Below are positions 55,140-64,000 of a DNA stretch of 64,000 bases, piece by piece (within the stretch, counting starts at the first letter, position 1; every line of letters begins with the position of its first letter). Origin of the DNA: Paraburkholderia phytofirmans PsJN (GTDB lineage Bacteria > Pseudomonadota > Gammaproteobacteria > Burkholderiales > Burkholderiaceae). The translations under genes and the position numbers were made by a program. Below the pieces are notes generated by a model. That model worked only from the letters and a program-made list of their open reading frames with translations. It was not told where the DNA came from and ran no database searches. The stretch lies in the NCBI RefSeq assembly GCF_000020125.1, contig NC_010676.1:992001-1056000 (forward strand), read 5' to 3'.

Positions 55140-56249
55140 ATGCCGATTAATCTAGACATCTTGCTGGCTCCGCTCAGCGAAACCTCGCCCTGTGGCGAAG
55201 ATCTGCTGTTCTCAGCCGATTTCGATGCGATCCAGCACGCGCGCCGTTTCGAAGACCCGTCGCTGGATCAGGGCGAATGGGTCACGGAGATCAAGGAGGC
55301 GGATTGGGCGTTCGTGGTCGAGCGTTCGGGCAGCTTGCTGCAAACGCAGACCAAAGATTTGCGTCTCGCCGTCTGGCTCACTGAAGCGCTCGCGATCGAT
55401 GAAGGCATCAACGGTCTTTCGCAGGGTTACGCGCTCTTGACGGGGCTTTGCGAGCGCTACTGGGATCACGTGCATCCGCTGCCGGAAGGCGACGACACCG
55501 AATATCGCCTCGGCAACGTCGCGTGGCTGGTCGGGCGTACGGGCGATCTGCTGCGCGCCATGCCGCTCACGTCGTCGCAAGGTAATGCGTACAGCACCAT
55601 CGATTGGGACGTGGCCACGCACGTCGCGCAAGCCGTCAAACGCGATCCGGATCACGCCGACGATATCGCGCGCGGCAAGCCGTCGATCGATCAGATCGAG
55701 GCGTCGAAGCGCGCTACGCCGCCGGCATTCTATTCAGCGCTACTGGTCGATCTGAAAGCGTTCGAAGCGGCCATGCTCGCGCTCGAACAGGAACTGGACC
55801 GGCGCGCCGCGGATTCCGCGCCGAGTTTCCGGCAAGCGAAGGACGCTTACCAAAACGTGTACCGGTTGGCCGAGCGCTTTGCACGTGAAGTCGGCGTGAA
55901 CGCCGAAGTGCCGCCGCCCGCTAAAGCGCCCGCGGCGAACGAGCACGATCGCGCCGAGCCCACCTTCAAGACCGCACCGCAACGCGAGGAACCTGTGTTG
56001 ACGACCATGCCGACGAGTCCAATTGCAGGAATCCAGAGCCGCGCGCAGGCCGTTGCGCAGTTGCGCGCGGTGGCCAAGTTCTTTCGCGCGACGGAGCCGC
56101 ATAACCCTGCCGCGTATTTCGCCGACAAGGCTGCGGAGGCCGCGGATATGCCATTGCATCAATGGCTTTCGACGGTGGTGAAAGACGATGGATCGCTCGC
56201 GCATATTCGCGAGTTGCTGGGCGTGAAGCCGGAAGAGAACAGCGAATAA
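55140..56249 (+). CDS. tssA: T6SS cap/baseplate protein TssA
   Basis: 369 aa. An ImpA-N domain (LAPLSETSPCGEDLLFSADF, CERYWDHVHPLPEGDDTEYR, RLGNVAWLVG), a linker with Pro/Ala, and a C-terminal helical segment (RAQAVAQLRAVAKFFRATEP, HNPAAYFADKAAEAADMPLH). This is the shorter TssA class that stays at the baseplate. The ATG at 55140 gives the normal MPINLDILLAP start. Last gene of the plus operon, ended by a strong terminator. Confidence 0.92.
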   Translation: MPINLDILLAPLSETSPCGEDLLFSADFDAIQHARRFEDPSLDQGEWVTEIKEADWAFVVERSGSLLQTQTKDLRLAVWLTEALAIDEGINGLSQGYALLTGLCERYWDHVHPLPEGDDTEYRLGNVAWLVGRTGDLLRAMPLTSSQGNAYSTIDWDVATHVAQAVKRDPDHADDIARGKPSIDQIEASKRATPPAFYSALLVDLKAFEAAMLALEQELDRRAADSAPSFRQAKDAYQNVYRLAERFAREVGVNAEVPPPAKAPAANEHDRAEPTFKTAPQREEPVLTTMPTSPIAGIQSRAQAVAQLRAVAKFFRATEPHNPAAYFADKAAEAADMPLHQWLSTVVKDDGSLAHIRELLGVKPEENSE

Positions 56250-56267
56250 GGCGGTCTAAAGAAAGAG

Positions 56268-56297
56268 AAAAGCCTGGCTTCGAAGCCAGGCTTTTTT
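56268..56297. terminator. Bidirectional terminator between tssA and the ompA-like gene
   Basis: AAAAGCCTGGCTTCGAAGCC begins a perfect palindromic stem of 11 bp with an AAA/TTT extension, followed by TTTTTT. It separates the convergent tssA and ompA-like genes. Confidence 0.92.
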
Positions 56298-56324
56298 CAT
56301 GCACGCTGCGCGAACAACAGCGGC

Positions 56325-57287
56325 TCAAGACCCCGCACGAAACTCTATTCGCCGATTCCGCGCGCGCCCATCCGTCGTATCGTTCGATGCAATCGGTTGA
56401 TCCGGGCCAACGCCGGTGGTCGACAACTGCTGCGGCGGAATGCCCTTGGCAACCAGATAACCCTTCACCGCATCCGCGCGCGCCTGGCTCAGCGCAATAT
56501 TCGACGTGCGATTACCCGAGTTGTCAGTGTGGCCGATGATCGCAACGGTCTTCGTCGTCATCTTTACCATCGCGGCGGCCATCTGATCGAGAATCGCGCG
56601 GCCTTGCGGCGTGAGCGTCGCGCTACCGGTTTCGAATTCGATCGTACGATTCGCGAGCGTCTGATCGAGCAGGCCTTGTTCGGACGCACTTACACGTAGC
56701 CCATTCTTGATCGTGTAAGTCGGGTTCAGCGCATTCGCCATATCGCTTGCGAGTTGCTGCCGCTGCGACTCGTTATGCACTTCGCCTTTCACGTCGATCT
56801 GCGTGCCGTCTATTTTCAATTGGCCTTTGCTGATCTGCTTCAACTGCGGGCCGATCAGCTTCTGCACATTGGCGGACCAGTTCGGCGGCGTGGCCACGTC
56901 GGCGACTTCGATCTGATCGACCACATTGGCCGCGCCGTAAGTGTCGCGCAGGCGCGCGAGCACGGCCGCCTTGGTCGCTTCGTCCGGCACTTTGCCGCCC
57001 ACCACGACCTGGCCCGGCGTCGCGTTGGCAGGCGGCGGCGCCGCGGTGATCGCGCCGGTGCCGGCGCCGGTCGTGCCGCTTGCGAGTCCGGCCGTATTCA
57101 CGGCAGGCCCTGCGTTGCCAACGGAGGCCGAAGCAGCCGGCGGCAGCACCGTGGTGTGAATCGAAACGCCGCTATTGTCGACCGGCGTAACGCGAGCGGG
57201 CCCGTCGTTGTCGGCATGCGCAAACGCGCCGAGCAGAAGACCCGCGAGCAGCACCGTCATGCGTGCGGTGGATGTGTGGTTCAGCAT
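56325..57287 (-). CDS. OmpA-family protein with BON-like domain, T6SS-associated
   Basis: 320 aa. Signal peptide (TVLLAGLLLGAFAHA), a Gly/Ala/Pro linker, a BON-like repeat (VVVGGKVPDEATKAAVLARL, RDTYGAANVVDQIEV) and a second one, then an OmpA C-terminal domain with IIGHTDNSGN, NIALSQARADAVKGYL and RNRRIEF, which bind peptidoglycan. It probably fixes the T6SS membrane complex to the wall, replacing the domain missing from the short TssL. GGAG precedes the ATG; it follows tagF by 4 bp. Confidence 0.9.
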   Translation of the reverse strand: MLNHTSTARMTVLLAGLLLGAFAHADNDGPARVTPVDNSGVSIHTTVLPPAASASVGNAGPAVNTAGLASGTTGAGTGAITAAPPPANATPGQVVVGGKVPDEATKAAVLARLRDTYGAANVVDQIEVADVATPPNWSANVQKLIGPQLKQISKGQLKIDGTQIDVKGEVHNESQRQQLASDMANALNPTYTIKNGLRVSASEQGLLDQTLANRTIEFETGSATLTPQGRAILDQMAAAMVKMTTKTVAIIGHTDNSGNRTSNIALSQARADAVKGYLVAKGIPPQQLSTTGVGPDQPIASNDTTDGRARNRRIEFRAGS

Positions 57288-57291
57288 CGTG

Positions 57292-58284
57292 TCACGCTCC
57301 CGTGAATGCTTCGCGGAACGTGTCGATGCTGACGCGCAGCGACAGTTGCGGTTGGTCGAGGTAACTGACGAGCTTGCTGATGCCATGATCGTTTTGTGCG
57401 TGTTCGTCGATCCACTCGGGATCGTCGATATCGATGTTGTGCGCCGCGTACGACTGCGGATCGACCACGCTATGCAGCGTTTTGGCCGAGGCGCCATTGA
57501 AGCCGATGATGAGCCGCTCGCGCTCGGCAATCGTGCCGATGAAAATCGCCAGCTCGAAATCCGCCTGCGCGACGAACGGCGCAATCAGTTCGAGCCAGAA
57601 TGCAGCAACGAGACTGCGATAGAAAGGGTCGTTCGGCAGCGGCAAGGTCAGCCCGCGTTCGAGATGCGACGAGCCGCTTTGCATCACCGGACGCAGCAGT
57701 GAGCCGAGCGCCAGCATCGCGCCGCGCAAGCGCACCGGATGGCCGCTCGCCAGCAGCATCTGTTCGAGCCCGGCGAGCGTCTGGTGTTCGACGAAGTCAT
57801 TGAACGTACCGTCGTGCGGATTGCCCGGACCGCCGCCGATCTCGATCGGCACTTGCGTTTCGCCGAGCGCCTGCAGCGCGCCGGGCGGTTCGCTCGCGCC
57901 GAGCAGCGGCTTCATTTGCGCCGCGACGCGCGACCACAAGCGCGCAAACGCGAGCGGACTGTGCGCCAGAAACGTCAGCGGCTTTTCGACTTCGAGCGCG
58001 GTGGCGGCAAGGAACGGAAAGCGCCGCGACGACTGATCGTGGCTCGCCACCATATGCCCGGCAATCGCCAGCTTGCTGCGCGAACCGAGGAACGCGAAGT
58101 GCATCGGCTTGGCGTTTTCGTAGACGATCTTCCAGCGCGGATCGTCGCTGAGCAGTTCCATGGCTTCGGCGATCCAGCGGTCGAGCGTGGCCAGCAATTG
58201 CGGGTTATGCGCGCTCTTCACGAAGTCGCCGCGCGACGGGATCTTGCCGAAGTAGGCGATTTGCGCCTGCACGGTCTGCGTCAT
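57292..58284 (-). CDS. tagF: T6SS-associated protein TagF
   Basis: 330 aa. IAYFGKIPSRGDFVKSAHNP is the TagF/SciT signature, with RRFPFLAATALEVEKPL following. In other systems TagF is a post-translational brake on T6SS assembly. A second region (about residues 190-320) is longer than in minimal TagF. ATG overlaps the tssM stop (ATGA). No Ser/Thr kinase/FHA genes are in the cluster, so regulation may be of the kinase-independent kind. Confidence 0.92.
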   Translation of the reverse strand: MTQTVQAQIAYFGKIPSRGDFVKSAHNPQLLATLDRWIAEAMELLSDDPRWKIVYENAKPMHFAFLGSRSKLAIAGHMVASHDQSSRRFPFLAATALEVEKPLTFLAHSPLAFARLWSRVAAQMKPLLGASEPPGALQALGETQVPIEIGGGPGNPHDGTFNDFVEHQTLAGLEQMLLASGHPVRLRGAMLALGSLLRPVMQSGSSHLERGLTLPLPNDPFYRSLVAAFWLELIAPFVAQADFELAIFIGTIAERERLIIGFNGASAKTLHSVVDPQSYAAHNIDIDDPEWIDEHAQNDHGISKLVSYLDQPQLSLRVSIDTFREAFTGA

Positions 58285-61200
58285 TGCGCACCCCCTGTAT
58301 TCGAAACCGCGGTGGCGGCCGCAGCCGGCCGTGTCGCGGGCGTGGCCGGCGCGGGCGCACCCGCGGCCGTCGCATTGACCGAATTCGCCGCCGCGCTCAC
58401 ATCCGCCACCGAGGACGGCAGCCGCAAGCCGCGCAGGCTTTGCTGTTGCGGCGCATCGCTGCTGCCGCTCGACGCCTGCGACGTGCTGATGATGCGCATG
58501 CTGACCGCCACCGTCACGCCACCTTGCGTCCACGACAGGTCGAACGTGCCGTCCGGACGACGCTTGCGCTGCGCCGAGTTGATCAGCTTCTCCAGGCCGT
58601 AGCGGCCCGGCTCGTTGACCAGTTGCAGCGTGCGGCCGTCGAAGGTCGTGGCGCTCAATGTCGCGCCAGGCGAGCCCGACGGATTCGGCCACACGAAGTT
58701 GGTCCACTGCGGCGGCGTGTTGCGGTAGCGCATCTGCTGGCCGTCGATCGCCAGCGTGTATTCCGTCGTGCCGCTGCTTGGCTGCGGCAGGATCTGGAAC
58801 ACGGTCTGCGGTTCGGCCGAACCCTGGCCCGCCGTTGCGCCCGCCGCGCCGCCGGCGAGCGGCGCCACCCAGCGCGCGAAGCCGCTCGTGAAGTCAGGCG
58901 TGAGGGCAAGGCCCATGTCGCCCCATGTGCGGGCCGTCAACGTGTCGCCGCGGCGCACCGCGAGCGGCCCGAGCGTGGTGCCGACGAACTTGGCGATCGC
59001 GCCGTCCGGCCCGAACACCTGGGCGATTTCGCCGGCGCCGGCTTCGACCTTCGCGTCGCTGGCAAACGGGTACTTGTTCGCGAGCGAGTTCTGGAAGCTC
59101 TGATACACCTGCGCGTTCCACACCTTGTTGACTTCGACGCTGGCCGGCTGGATCACCACCGCATACGCCGCCATCAACGGACGCACGAGCAGCGGACGCA
59201 GCGCTTTGCGCTGCGAGTCGGTGAGGCCCGTGAGCATCTGTTCGTCGACATACTTCAGCGAATCGGCGAGTTCGGAGCCGCTGCCGTCGAGCGTCTGCTG
59301 CATCAGTTGACGCGCGCCCGGTCCCGGATCGCCCTGATTCTTGATCACGTTAAAGCGCGTGCGGACTTTCGACAGCGTGTCCATATAGCCCTTGAGCATC
59401 GAACCGTTGTCGCCGCTCACGACGATGCGGCCCAATGCCGAGAACTCTTGGCCGATCGGACCCATCGGCACTTCAACCGGATTGCCGTTGATGTCGATGT
59501 TCGCGTTGATCTGGCCAGTGGGCGCACGCGAGAACAGGTTCTTGACCCAGCTCGTCACGCCGGTTTGCGCGCGCTTCAGGTTCGCGTTGAAGAGCGACGG
59601 GTTGTCCCACGAAGTCTGGTCGTACGCGGTTTCGAGCACCTTGCGGATCGGCGAATCCTGCGGATCGCCCAAGCGGTTCATTGCATCCACGGCCTGGCCG
59701 AAGCTGCCGAAGCTCTGCACCGCAATGCCTTGCATGAACTTCTGCCAGTGCATCGCGTACTCGGTCTTGTACATCGCGACGAGCGCTTTCTGGATCTGTT
59801 CGGGGCTGCCTTCCAGCGTCAGATCGTCGTGAGCCGATGTGTTAAGCACCCAGTCCTTTGCCTGCAACTCTTTCGTTGCGGCATCGCGAATGGCGGGCTG
59901 CACGTACTGGAACCAGGCTTCACGCGTGAAGGTGCCGGGGATCGCATAGCTGCCCGCCACCAGCGCGGTATTGTTTTCGCCGACGATGCGCGCGACCGTC
60001 ATCGGCGCGAAACGGGTCGAGGCGCGCGCCTTGATTTCTTCGTAGACGCGCTGACGCGCCGGCATGCCGCGCACCACGCGACGCAAGTTCTCTCGCGTTT
60101 GATCGACGAGGCCGAGATTCTGGTCGATCATCGGCCAATCGTCGTCGGACACGCGCGCGAGGTAGAACGTGATCATGCGCTCGGCGCTGCGGATCATCTC
60201 GTCACGAGGCATGTTGCCGCGATTCGTCTCGAGCCAGCCGCGCCAGAAGCGCGCGACCTGATCGGTCAGGTGAGCCGTTTCCACGTGACGCTTGTCGCTC
60301 AGCATCAGATACGTCTTGAGCGCGTTGTACGCATCTTCGACGTTGGTCGGCGAGGCGTCGCTATACAAGCCGCCCTGGCTGTTCGCACTCATGGCCGAGT
60401 GGGTGGAGACCGGAATCGCGGCGGCGTCCGGCGCGCGGTTCAACGGCACGAGCTGGTCGGGGTGCGCGTTGACGTCCTTCAGGAACGACGCGAGATTCTG
60501 CGAAACCGGATCGAGCAGGATCTGCCGCACACCGTTGTAGTACTCGGTGAGCAGACGCTGTTCGAGGCGATCGCCCTGATACAGACCGAGCGATACCGCG
60601 AGCGGCCTGTCACGGCGAAACTGTTCGAGTTGATCGATGCGGTCCTCGAGCACGTCCATGGCTTGCAGGCGCGATTGCAGATCGTTGCGGTTCTGCTGCA
60701 GGCGCACGACATTGTCGAGGTCGGCTTGCACGTTCGCGGTGAGCTGCTGGTTATTGACCGTGGACCAGGTCCAGCCGCCGAGCGCCAGTGCGAGCACCGC
60801 AACGAAGCCGAAGAAGGTCGCATAGCGCATGCGCGTCTTGGCAGGGCTGGCGAATTGCTTGACCGTTTGCCGGTCGGCAAAGATCACCTTCGAGAACAGA
60901 TCGCGCAGGAAGAACCCGTTCTTCGAGAACGCGCTATGCGGCTTGGGCAGGCCGTCCGAACTCAGGCCGAAACGGTTGGCGATGCGCGTGGCCGCCGCGC
61001 TATTCGTTTCGCCTTCCTGCAATGCACTCGTGAAGTAGAAGCCGCGGAAAATCGGCTTGTACTGGAACGGATTGGTCTCGAACAGCGTGGCGAGAAAGGC
61101 GCGCAACGCGGGCTTAATCGTCGAGAACTCGAGTGGAAAGCTCAATTGACCCGGCGAGAGCTTGTTGCCGCGATTGATCGACATTTGCGCAACGCTGATC

Positions 61201-62147
61201 TCTTTCAGGCCGTCGTACAGCTCTTCGAAGTGTTCGTCGAACAAACCGACCACGTCGCGCTTCTCGTCTGGCTCGTAGGGCAGGGTGGCGCCCCACACGC
61301 GATCATATTCGTGACGCTCACTGCCGCTGAAGAATTCGGTGAAGCCGGTAATCAGGTCGGCCTTGGTGAACATCACATACACCGGCGCGAACACTTCGAG
61401 CTTCTCGGTCAATTCCTGCACGCGCTGGCGCAGGTTTTTCGCGAGATTGATCGCGAATTCAGGCTTGCTGCTGGTCAGTTCCGCAATGCTGGCCGTGACG
61501 ATGATGCCGTTGATCGGCGCCTTCGGCCGGAAACGTTTGAGCAGCCCGAGAAAGCCGAGCCATTCGGTGCGGTCTTCCTCATGCACGGAATAGCGGCCGG
61601 CGGTGTCGAGCAGAATGCCTTCGGTCGTAAAGAACCAGTCGCAGTTACGCGTGCCGCCAATGCCGTGGATCACCGCGTTGTTCTTGTCGGCGAAGGGGAA
61701 TTGCAAGCCCGAGTTCAATACCGCGCTGCTCTTGCCCGCGGCGGGGTTGCCGATCACGATGTACCACGGCAACTCATAGAGCGCCGAGCCGCCCGAGACC
61801 TGACCGATCTTCGAGGTCTTGATGGTCTTCACCGCATCGACGAGACGCGTGCGCAGCACGTCGAGTTCAGCCTGGCGCGCGGGCGTGGGCGCGGGACCGG
61901 CCTCGGCCTGCTTCTCGGCCTGCTGCTCGAGCATTTCGCCGAGCTTGCGGTTCGCACGGCGCGCGCGCAGGCGGCGCACGATCCACACCAGCAGCCACAA
62001 CGCGATCACGGCGCCGAGCACGATGGCCGGCCACATCAGATCGATCTGCAAGGTATCGGCGCCGATGAATAAAACAGCAGCGAGCGCGAGCAAGCCGATG
62101 ATCGAGAGCGTGCGTGTGTGGGTCAACACGTTGAGAATGCGTCGCAT
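58281..62147 (-). CDS. tssM: T6SS inner-membrane protein TssM (IcmF)
   Basis: 1288 aa. Two N-terminal membrane segments (about 14-30 and 38-58), Walker A GNPAAGKSS (133-141) in the cytosolic NTPase domain, a third segment near residue 440, and a large periplasmic region ending in an ImcF-C part with a Thr/Ala tail. It spans the envelope, binding TssJ and TssL. Full length, P-loop intact. Confidence 0.95.
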   Translation of the reverse strand: MRRILNVLTHTRTLSIIGLLALAAVLFIGADTLQIDLMWPAIVLGAVIALWLLVWIVRRLRARRANRKLGEMLEQQAEKQAEAGPAPTPARQAELDVLRTRLVDAVKTIKTSKIGQVSGGSALYELPWYIVIGNPAAGKSSAVLNSGLQFPFADKNNAVIHGIGGTRNCDWFFTTEGILLDTAGRYSVHEEDRTEWLGFLGLLKRFRPKAPINGIIVTASIAELTSSKPEFAINLAKNLRQRVQELTEKLEVFAPVYVMFTKADLITGFTEFFSGSERHEYDRVWGATLPYEPDEKRDVVGLFDEHFEELYDGLKEISVAQMSINRGNKLSPGQLSFPLEFSTIKPALRAFLATLFETNPFQYKPIFRGFYFTSALQEGETNSAAATRIANRFGLSSDGLPKPHSAFSKNGFFLRDLFSKVIFADRQTVKQFASPAKTRMRYATFFGFVAVLALALGGWTWSTVNNQQLTANVQADLDNVVRLQQNRNDLQSRLQAMDVLEDRIDQLEQFRRDRPLAVSLGLYQGDRLEQRLLTEYYNGVRQILLDPVSQNLASFLKDVNAHPDQLVPLNRAPDAAAIPVSTHSAMSANSQGGLYSDASPTNVEDAYNALKTYLMLSDKRHVETAHLTDQVARFWRGWLETNRGNMPRDEMIRSAERMITFYLARVSDDDWPMIDQNLGLVDQTRENLRRVVRGMPARQRVYEEIKARASTRFAPMTVARIVGENNTALVAGSYAIPGTFTREAWFQYVQPAIRDAATKELQAKDWVLNTSAHDDLTLEGSPEQIQKALVAMYKTEYAMHWQKFMQGIAVQSFGSFGQAVDAMNRLGDPQDSPIRKVLETAYDQTSWDNPSLFNANLKRAQTGVTSWVKNLFSRAPTGQINANIDINGNPVEVPMGPIGQEFSALGRIVVSGDNGSMLKGYMDTLSKVRTRFNVIKNQGDPGPGARQLMQQTLDGSGSELADSLKYVDEQMLTGLTDSQRKALRPLLVRPLMAAYAVVIQPASVEVNKVWNAQVYQSFQNSLANKYPFASDAKVEAGAGEIAQVFGPDGAIAKFVGTTLGPLAVRRGDTLTARTWGDMGLALTPDFTSGFARWVAPLAGGAAGATAGQGSAEPQTVFQILPQPSSGTTEYTLAIDGQQMRYRNTPPQWTNFVWPNPSGSPGATLSATTFDGRTLQLVNEPGRYGLEKLINSAQRKRRPDGTFDLSWTQGGVTVAVSMRIISTSQASSGSSDAPQQQSLRGLRLPSSVADVSAAANSVNATAAGAPAPATPATRPAAAATAVSNTGGAQ

Positions 62148-62406
62148 AAGCCGTTCAGGTCTTGGTGATGAGTGTTGTGGCGCGTGCTGCGGCAGACAGC
62201 ATGGCGCGCGTACGGCGTTTGAAATAAAACGAAAGCATATTCAGGCGAAAGCGAATACGGCGGAATTGTTAAATCGACGCGATTTGCCCGTAACGACGCT
62301 GATCGGAGCAATGCCGTTATGCGGGCGGCATTGCCGCTTTTCGCCAGAAAAATTGATTGAACGCCCCATGTCAACCTCTTTATTACCCGGTTTCGCCCAT
62401 TGCGCC

Positions 62407-63252
62407 TTAATGACCGCGCCCAAGTACGAAGCCGGGTTTGTGATATTCGACGTGCCCGAGATCCATCATTTTCCAGCGGCCACCCCAGGTCAGACCGACC
62501 TGTTCGGCTGTCTGCCCGTATAACTGATAACCGCGCATGGCCCAAGGATCTTTTTCTGAAATGACGAGCTTGCCGTCGCGCAAAAACGCATTGTCCGAGG
62601 CAAGACCGTATTGGTGATAGCTTTGAAACGCTGCGGCATTGGTGACGTTGCCCCCCATTTGCGCCAGCCGGTTTTGCCGCTCCGGACTGCGATAACCTTC
62701 CAGCAAAGCCATTTCATACCCGTATTGCTCGCGCATGATTTTGTACACGAGCAATAAACGCGTTCTGAAATCGGCGTCGAGCAAATTCCAGTCGCGGCTC
62801 GCGTCTTTAAGCGCGGGCCGGATCTGCTCGACTTCCTGCGTTGCGAATACCTCCGGCGGCAACGGCGGCGGGGGCACGAGCTGTTCGCCATTCAATAACG
62901 CGGCAATTTTCTCGTCCGGAACCCGTGCAGTGTCATCGAATTGGAATAATTGCCGGCCGCGTAAAGCAAGTGCCACCAATGGAGGCGTCGCAAGAATACC
63001 TGTCGTGGTAAAAATCAGCAAGCGCCGCTTTATCAGTAACTTTTGCATATCGACTGCGGTCGATTGCGAAATTCTTGCCGAGCGTGCTAATTGACCGCGT
63101 GCGCGCGATGCACTAAGCGATGCTCTGCGCATAACACGGCCGTGAATAGCGAGCGCCGCGCCTAATAAAGAGGCGCGTACCGCCGGCAATAGCAGCATTG
63201 CGGCGATCACAACGGCGATGGCGAAATAGGCGAGAAGTACTACGGCAATCAA
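62407..63252 (-). CDS. tagX: T6SS-associated M15-family peptidase (TagX-like)
   Basis: 281 aa. An N-terminal membrane segment (AVVLLAYFAIAVVIAAMLLL) and a second hydrophobic stretch near 78-98, then a peptidase M15 domain: LLEGYRSPERQNRLAQMGG, YHQYGLASDNAF (zinc His and Asp) and LGHVEYHKPGF. TagX-like enzymes cut peptidoglycan so that the apparatus can cross the wall. The start is TTG at 63252; an internal ATG 18 codons later is the alternative. Upstream of tssM in the same direction, with a 259-bp gap. Confidence 0.82.
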   Translation of the reverse strand: MIAVVLLAYFAIAVVIAAMLLLPAVRASLLGAALAIHGRVMRRASLSASRARGQLARSARISQSTAVDMQKLLIKRRLLIFTTTGILATPPLVALALRGRQLFQFDDTARVPDEKIAALLNGEQLVPPPPLPPEVFATQEVEQIRPALKDASRDWNLLDADFRTRLLLVYKIMREQYGYEMALLEGYRSPERQNRLAQMGGNVTNAAAFQSYHQYGLASDNAFLRDGKLVISEKDPWAMRGYQLYGQTAEQVGLTWGGRWKMMDLGHVEYHKPGFVLGRGH

Positions 63253-63376
63253 AGGCGACCCCGGAAATTGGAAACAATTGTATTTTGTAATGCTTGCTCT
63301 TAGAATCAGGCCTGCTCGGAGACGAGCCAGAACGTATTATCACGGCGAAATAATCCAGGATTCAATGAGACAGTGA

Positions 63377-64000
63377 ATGAGTGCGCCGGAAAGTTCGAAT
63401 TCCAAAGCCCCGCCTAGCCTGTTATCCGATAAGGCTAAAGGCGCCGATGGCAATGGTTCGCGAATTCTTGCGAACCTCGAAGGCCGCGTTGCGCCGCCTG
63501 CGGAAAAACCACGCCGGTCCAGGGCGCCCTTTGTATTGGTCGCGCTGCTCGTGATCGCAGCCGGCGGCTGGGGTGCGTGGCATATGCAGCAGCGTGTGCA
63601 GAGCGAGTCGCTGGCAGCGGCTGCGTCTGCGAGTGAGCAAAAGAGTGCTGCTGCGGCGGCGAGCGCCGCGCCGGAGGTTGTCGCCAAAGCGGAGGCGCCG
63701 GCTCCGGCATCCTCGCAAGCGGCCACGATCGTTGCCGACGATAGCGACAGCAAAGCCGCTGCGGCGTCCGCCACGGCACCTGCCAGCGATGGCAGCCGTC
63801 TGTCGCGCGCGCTCGCCGACGGCGCGGAGCCGAGCGGTGCATCCGTGTCGGTGGCATCCGCAACGGCCGCTTCCGCGGTCACGGTGCCGGCGGCGAAGCA
63901 TGGCAAAAGCGCGACGGCGGTAGCCAGCAAGGAGAAGCACGAGAGCGCCGTCCACGGCAAGAAGGAAAGCGCGACTGCCAGCAACCGTCATGCGAGCGCG
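63377..64000 (+). CDS. Ala-rich single-span membrane protein, partial at window edge
   Basis: The reading frame stays open for 208 codons to the window end. A cytosolic leader of about 48 residues (with RILANLEGRVAPP), one membrane helix (about 50-70, PFVLVALLVIAAGGWGAWHM) and a Lys/Ala/Ser-rich periplasmic region with coiled-coil bias. Divergent from the tagX-like gene by 124 bp. Possibly a cell-wall or T6SS accessory protein, but no family is recognised. Codon use matches its neighbours. Confidence 0.7.
   Translation, partial: MSAPESSNSKAPPSLLSDKAKGADGNGSRILANLEGRVAPPAEKPRRSRAPFVLVALLVIAAGGWGAWHMQQRVQSESLAAAASASEQKSAAAAASAAPEVVAKAEAPAPASSQAATIVADDSDSKAAAASATAPASDGSRLSRALADGAEPSGASVSVASATAASAVTVPAAKHGKSATAVASKEKHESAVHGKKESATASNRHASA

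Noticed and set aside
58284..62072. Open frame of over 1200 codons on the plus strand opposite tssM
   Set aside because: The translation is Arg/His/Gln-rich with no domain, and the opposite strand is a clear full-length TssM. Long antisense frames are expected in high-GC DNA with G/C third positions.

Overview
The window looks like a chromosomal segment of a Burkholderiales beta-proteobacterium, most likely Paraburkholderia or Burkholderia. Reasons: strong G/C bias at third codon positions; a porin of the Burkholderia type; a complete betaproteobacterial type VI secretion (T6SS) cluster; and many Burkholderia-style small-molecule uptake and regulatory genes. Species cannot be fixed from sequence inspection alone. 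No rRNA, tRNA, CRISPR array, insertion sequence or prophage was recognised.

Layout. 0.3-4.6 kb: a TRAP transporter (dctPQM) followed by a porin, an uptake route for a small organic acid. 4.9-7.0 kb (minus): tautomerase, class II aldolase and a urea transporter. 7.3-12.4 kb: a glycolipid-binding-domain protein facing a four-gene minus-strand operon (Baeyer-Villiger-type monooxygenase, SDR, predicted metal-dependent hydrolase, alpha/beta hydrolase) with a clean palindromic operator at its head. 12.4-20.9 kb: minus-strand accessory genes (sulfonate-type binding protein, MerR regulator, GNAT acetyltransferase, RpiR regulator, EamA exporter, TAXI binding protein, a membrane-anchored zinc-ribbon protein). 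21.3-29.9 kb: DHA2 drug exporter with divergent TetR regulator, RraA-like protein, single-domain response regulator, Fur/Zur regulator, GST, a NERD-nuclease/helicase fusion, and a phosphoribosyltransferase-HAD fusion. 30.1-33.5 kb: a signalling module made of a secreted molybdopterin-fold protein, a hybrid histidine kinase coupled to it by a TAATG overlap, and a convergent BetR-HTH/receiver regulator. 33.8-35.6 kb: a hipBA toxin-antitoxin locus preceded by five 17-bp operators spaced exactly 26 bp apart. 35.6-42.2 kb: FAD oxidoreductase, C39-like peptidase, Cys-rich periplasmic protein, K+ channel, ornithine cyclodeaminase-family reductase and zwf.

42.2-63.3 kb is the T6SS: tssL-tssK-tssJ (minus), then divergent lipoprotein-tssB-tssC-hcp-tssE-tssF-tssG-tssH(clpV)-tssA (plus), then convergent ompA-like, tagF, tssM and a tagX-like peptidase (minus). 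It supplies baseplate (EFGK), sheath (BC), tube (Hcp), membrane complex (JLM), recycling ATPase (H) and cap (A), but no VgrG, PAAR or recognisable effector. A divergent Ala-rich single-span membrane protein runs off the right edge.

The most unusual structures are the regularly phased hipB operator array with back-to-back promoters, the Moco-fold/hybrid kinase/BetR-receiver module, the PRTase-HAD fusion and the long hairpin between tssC and hcp. All functional statements come from reading motifs and gene order; no database search was run.
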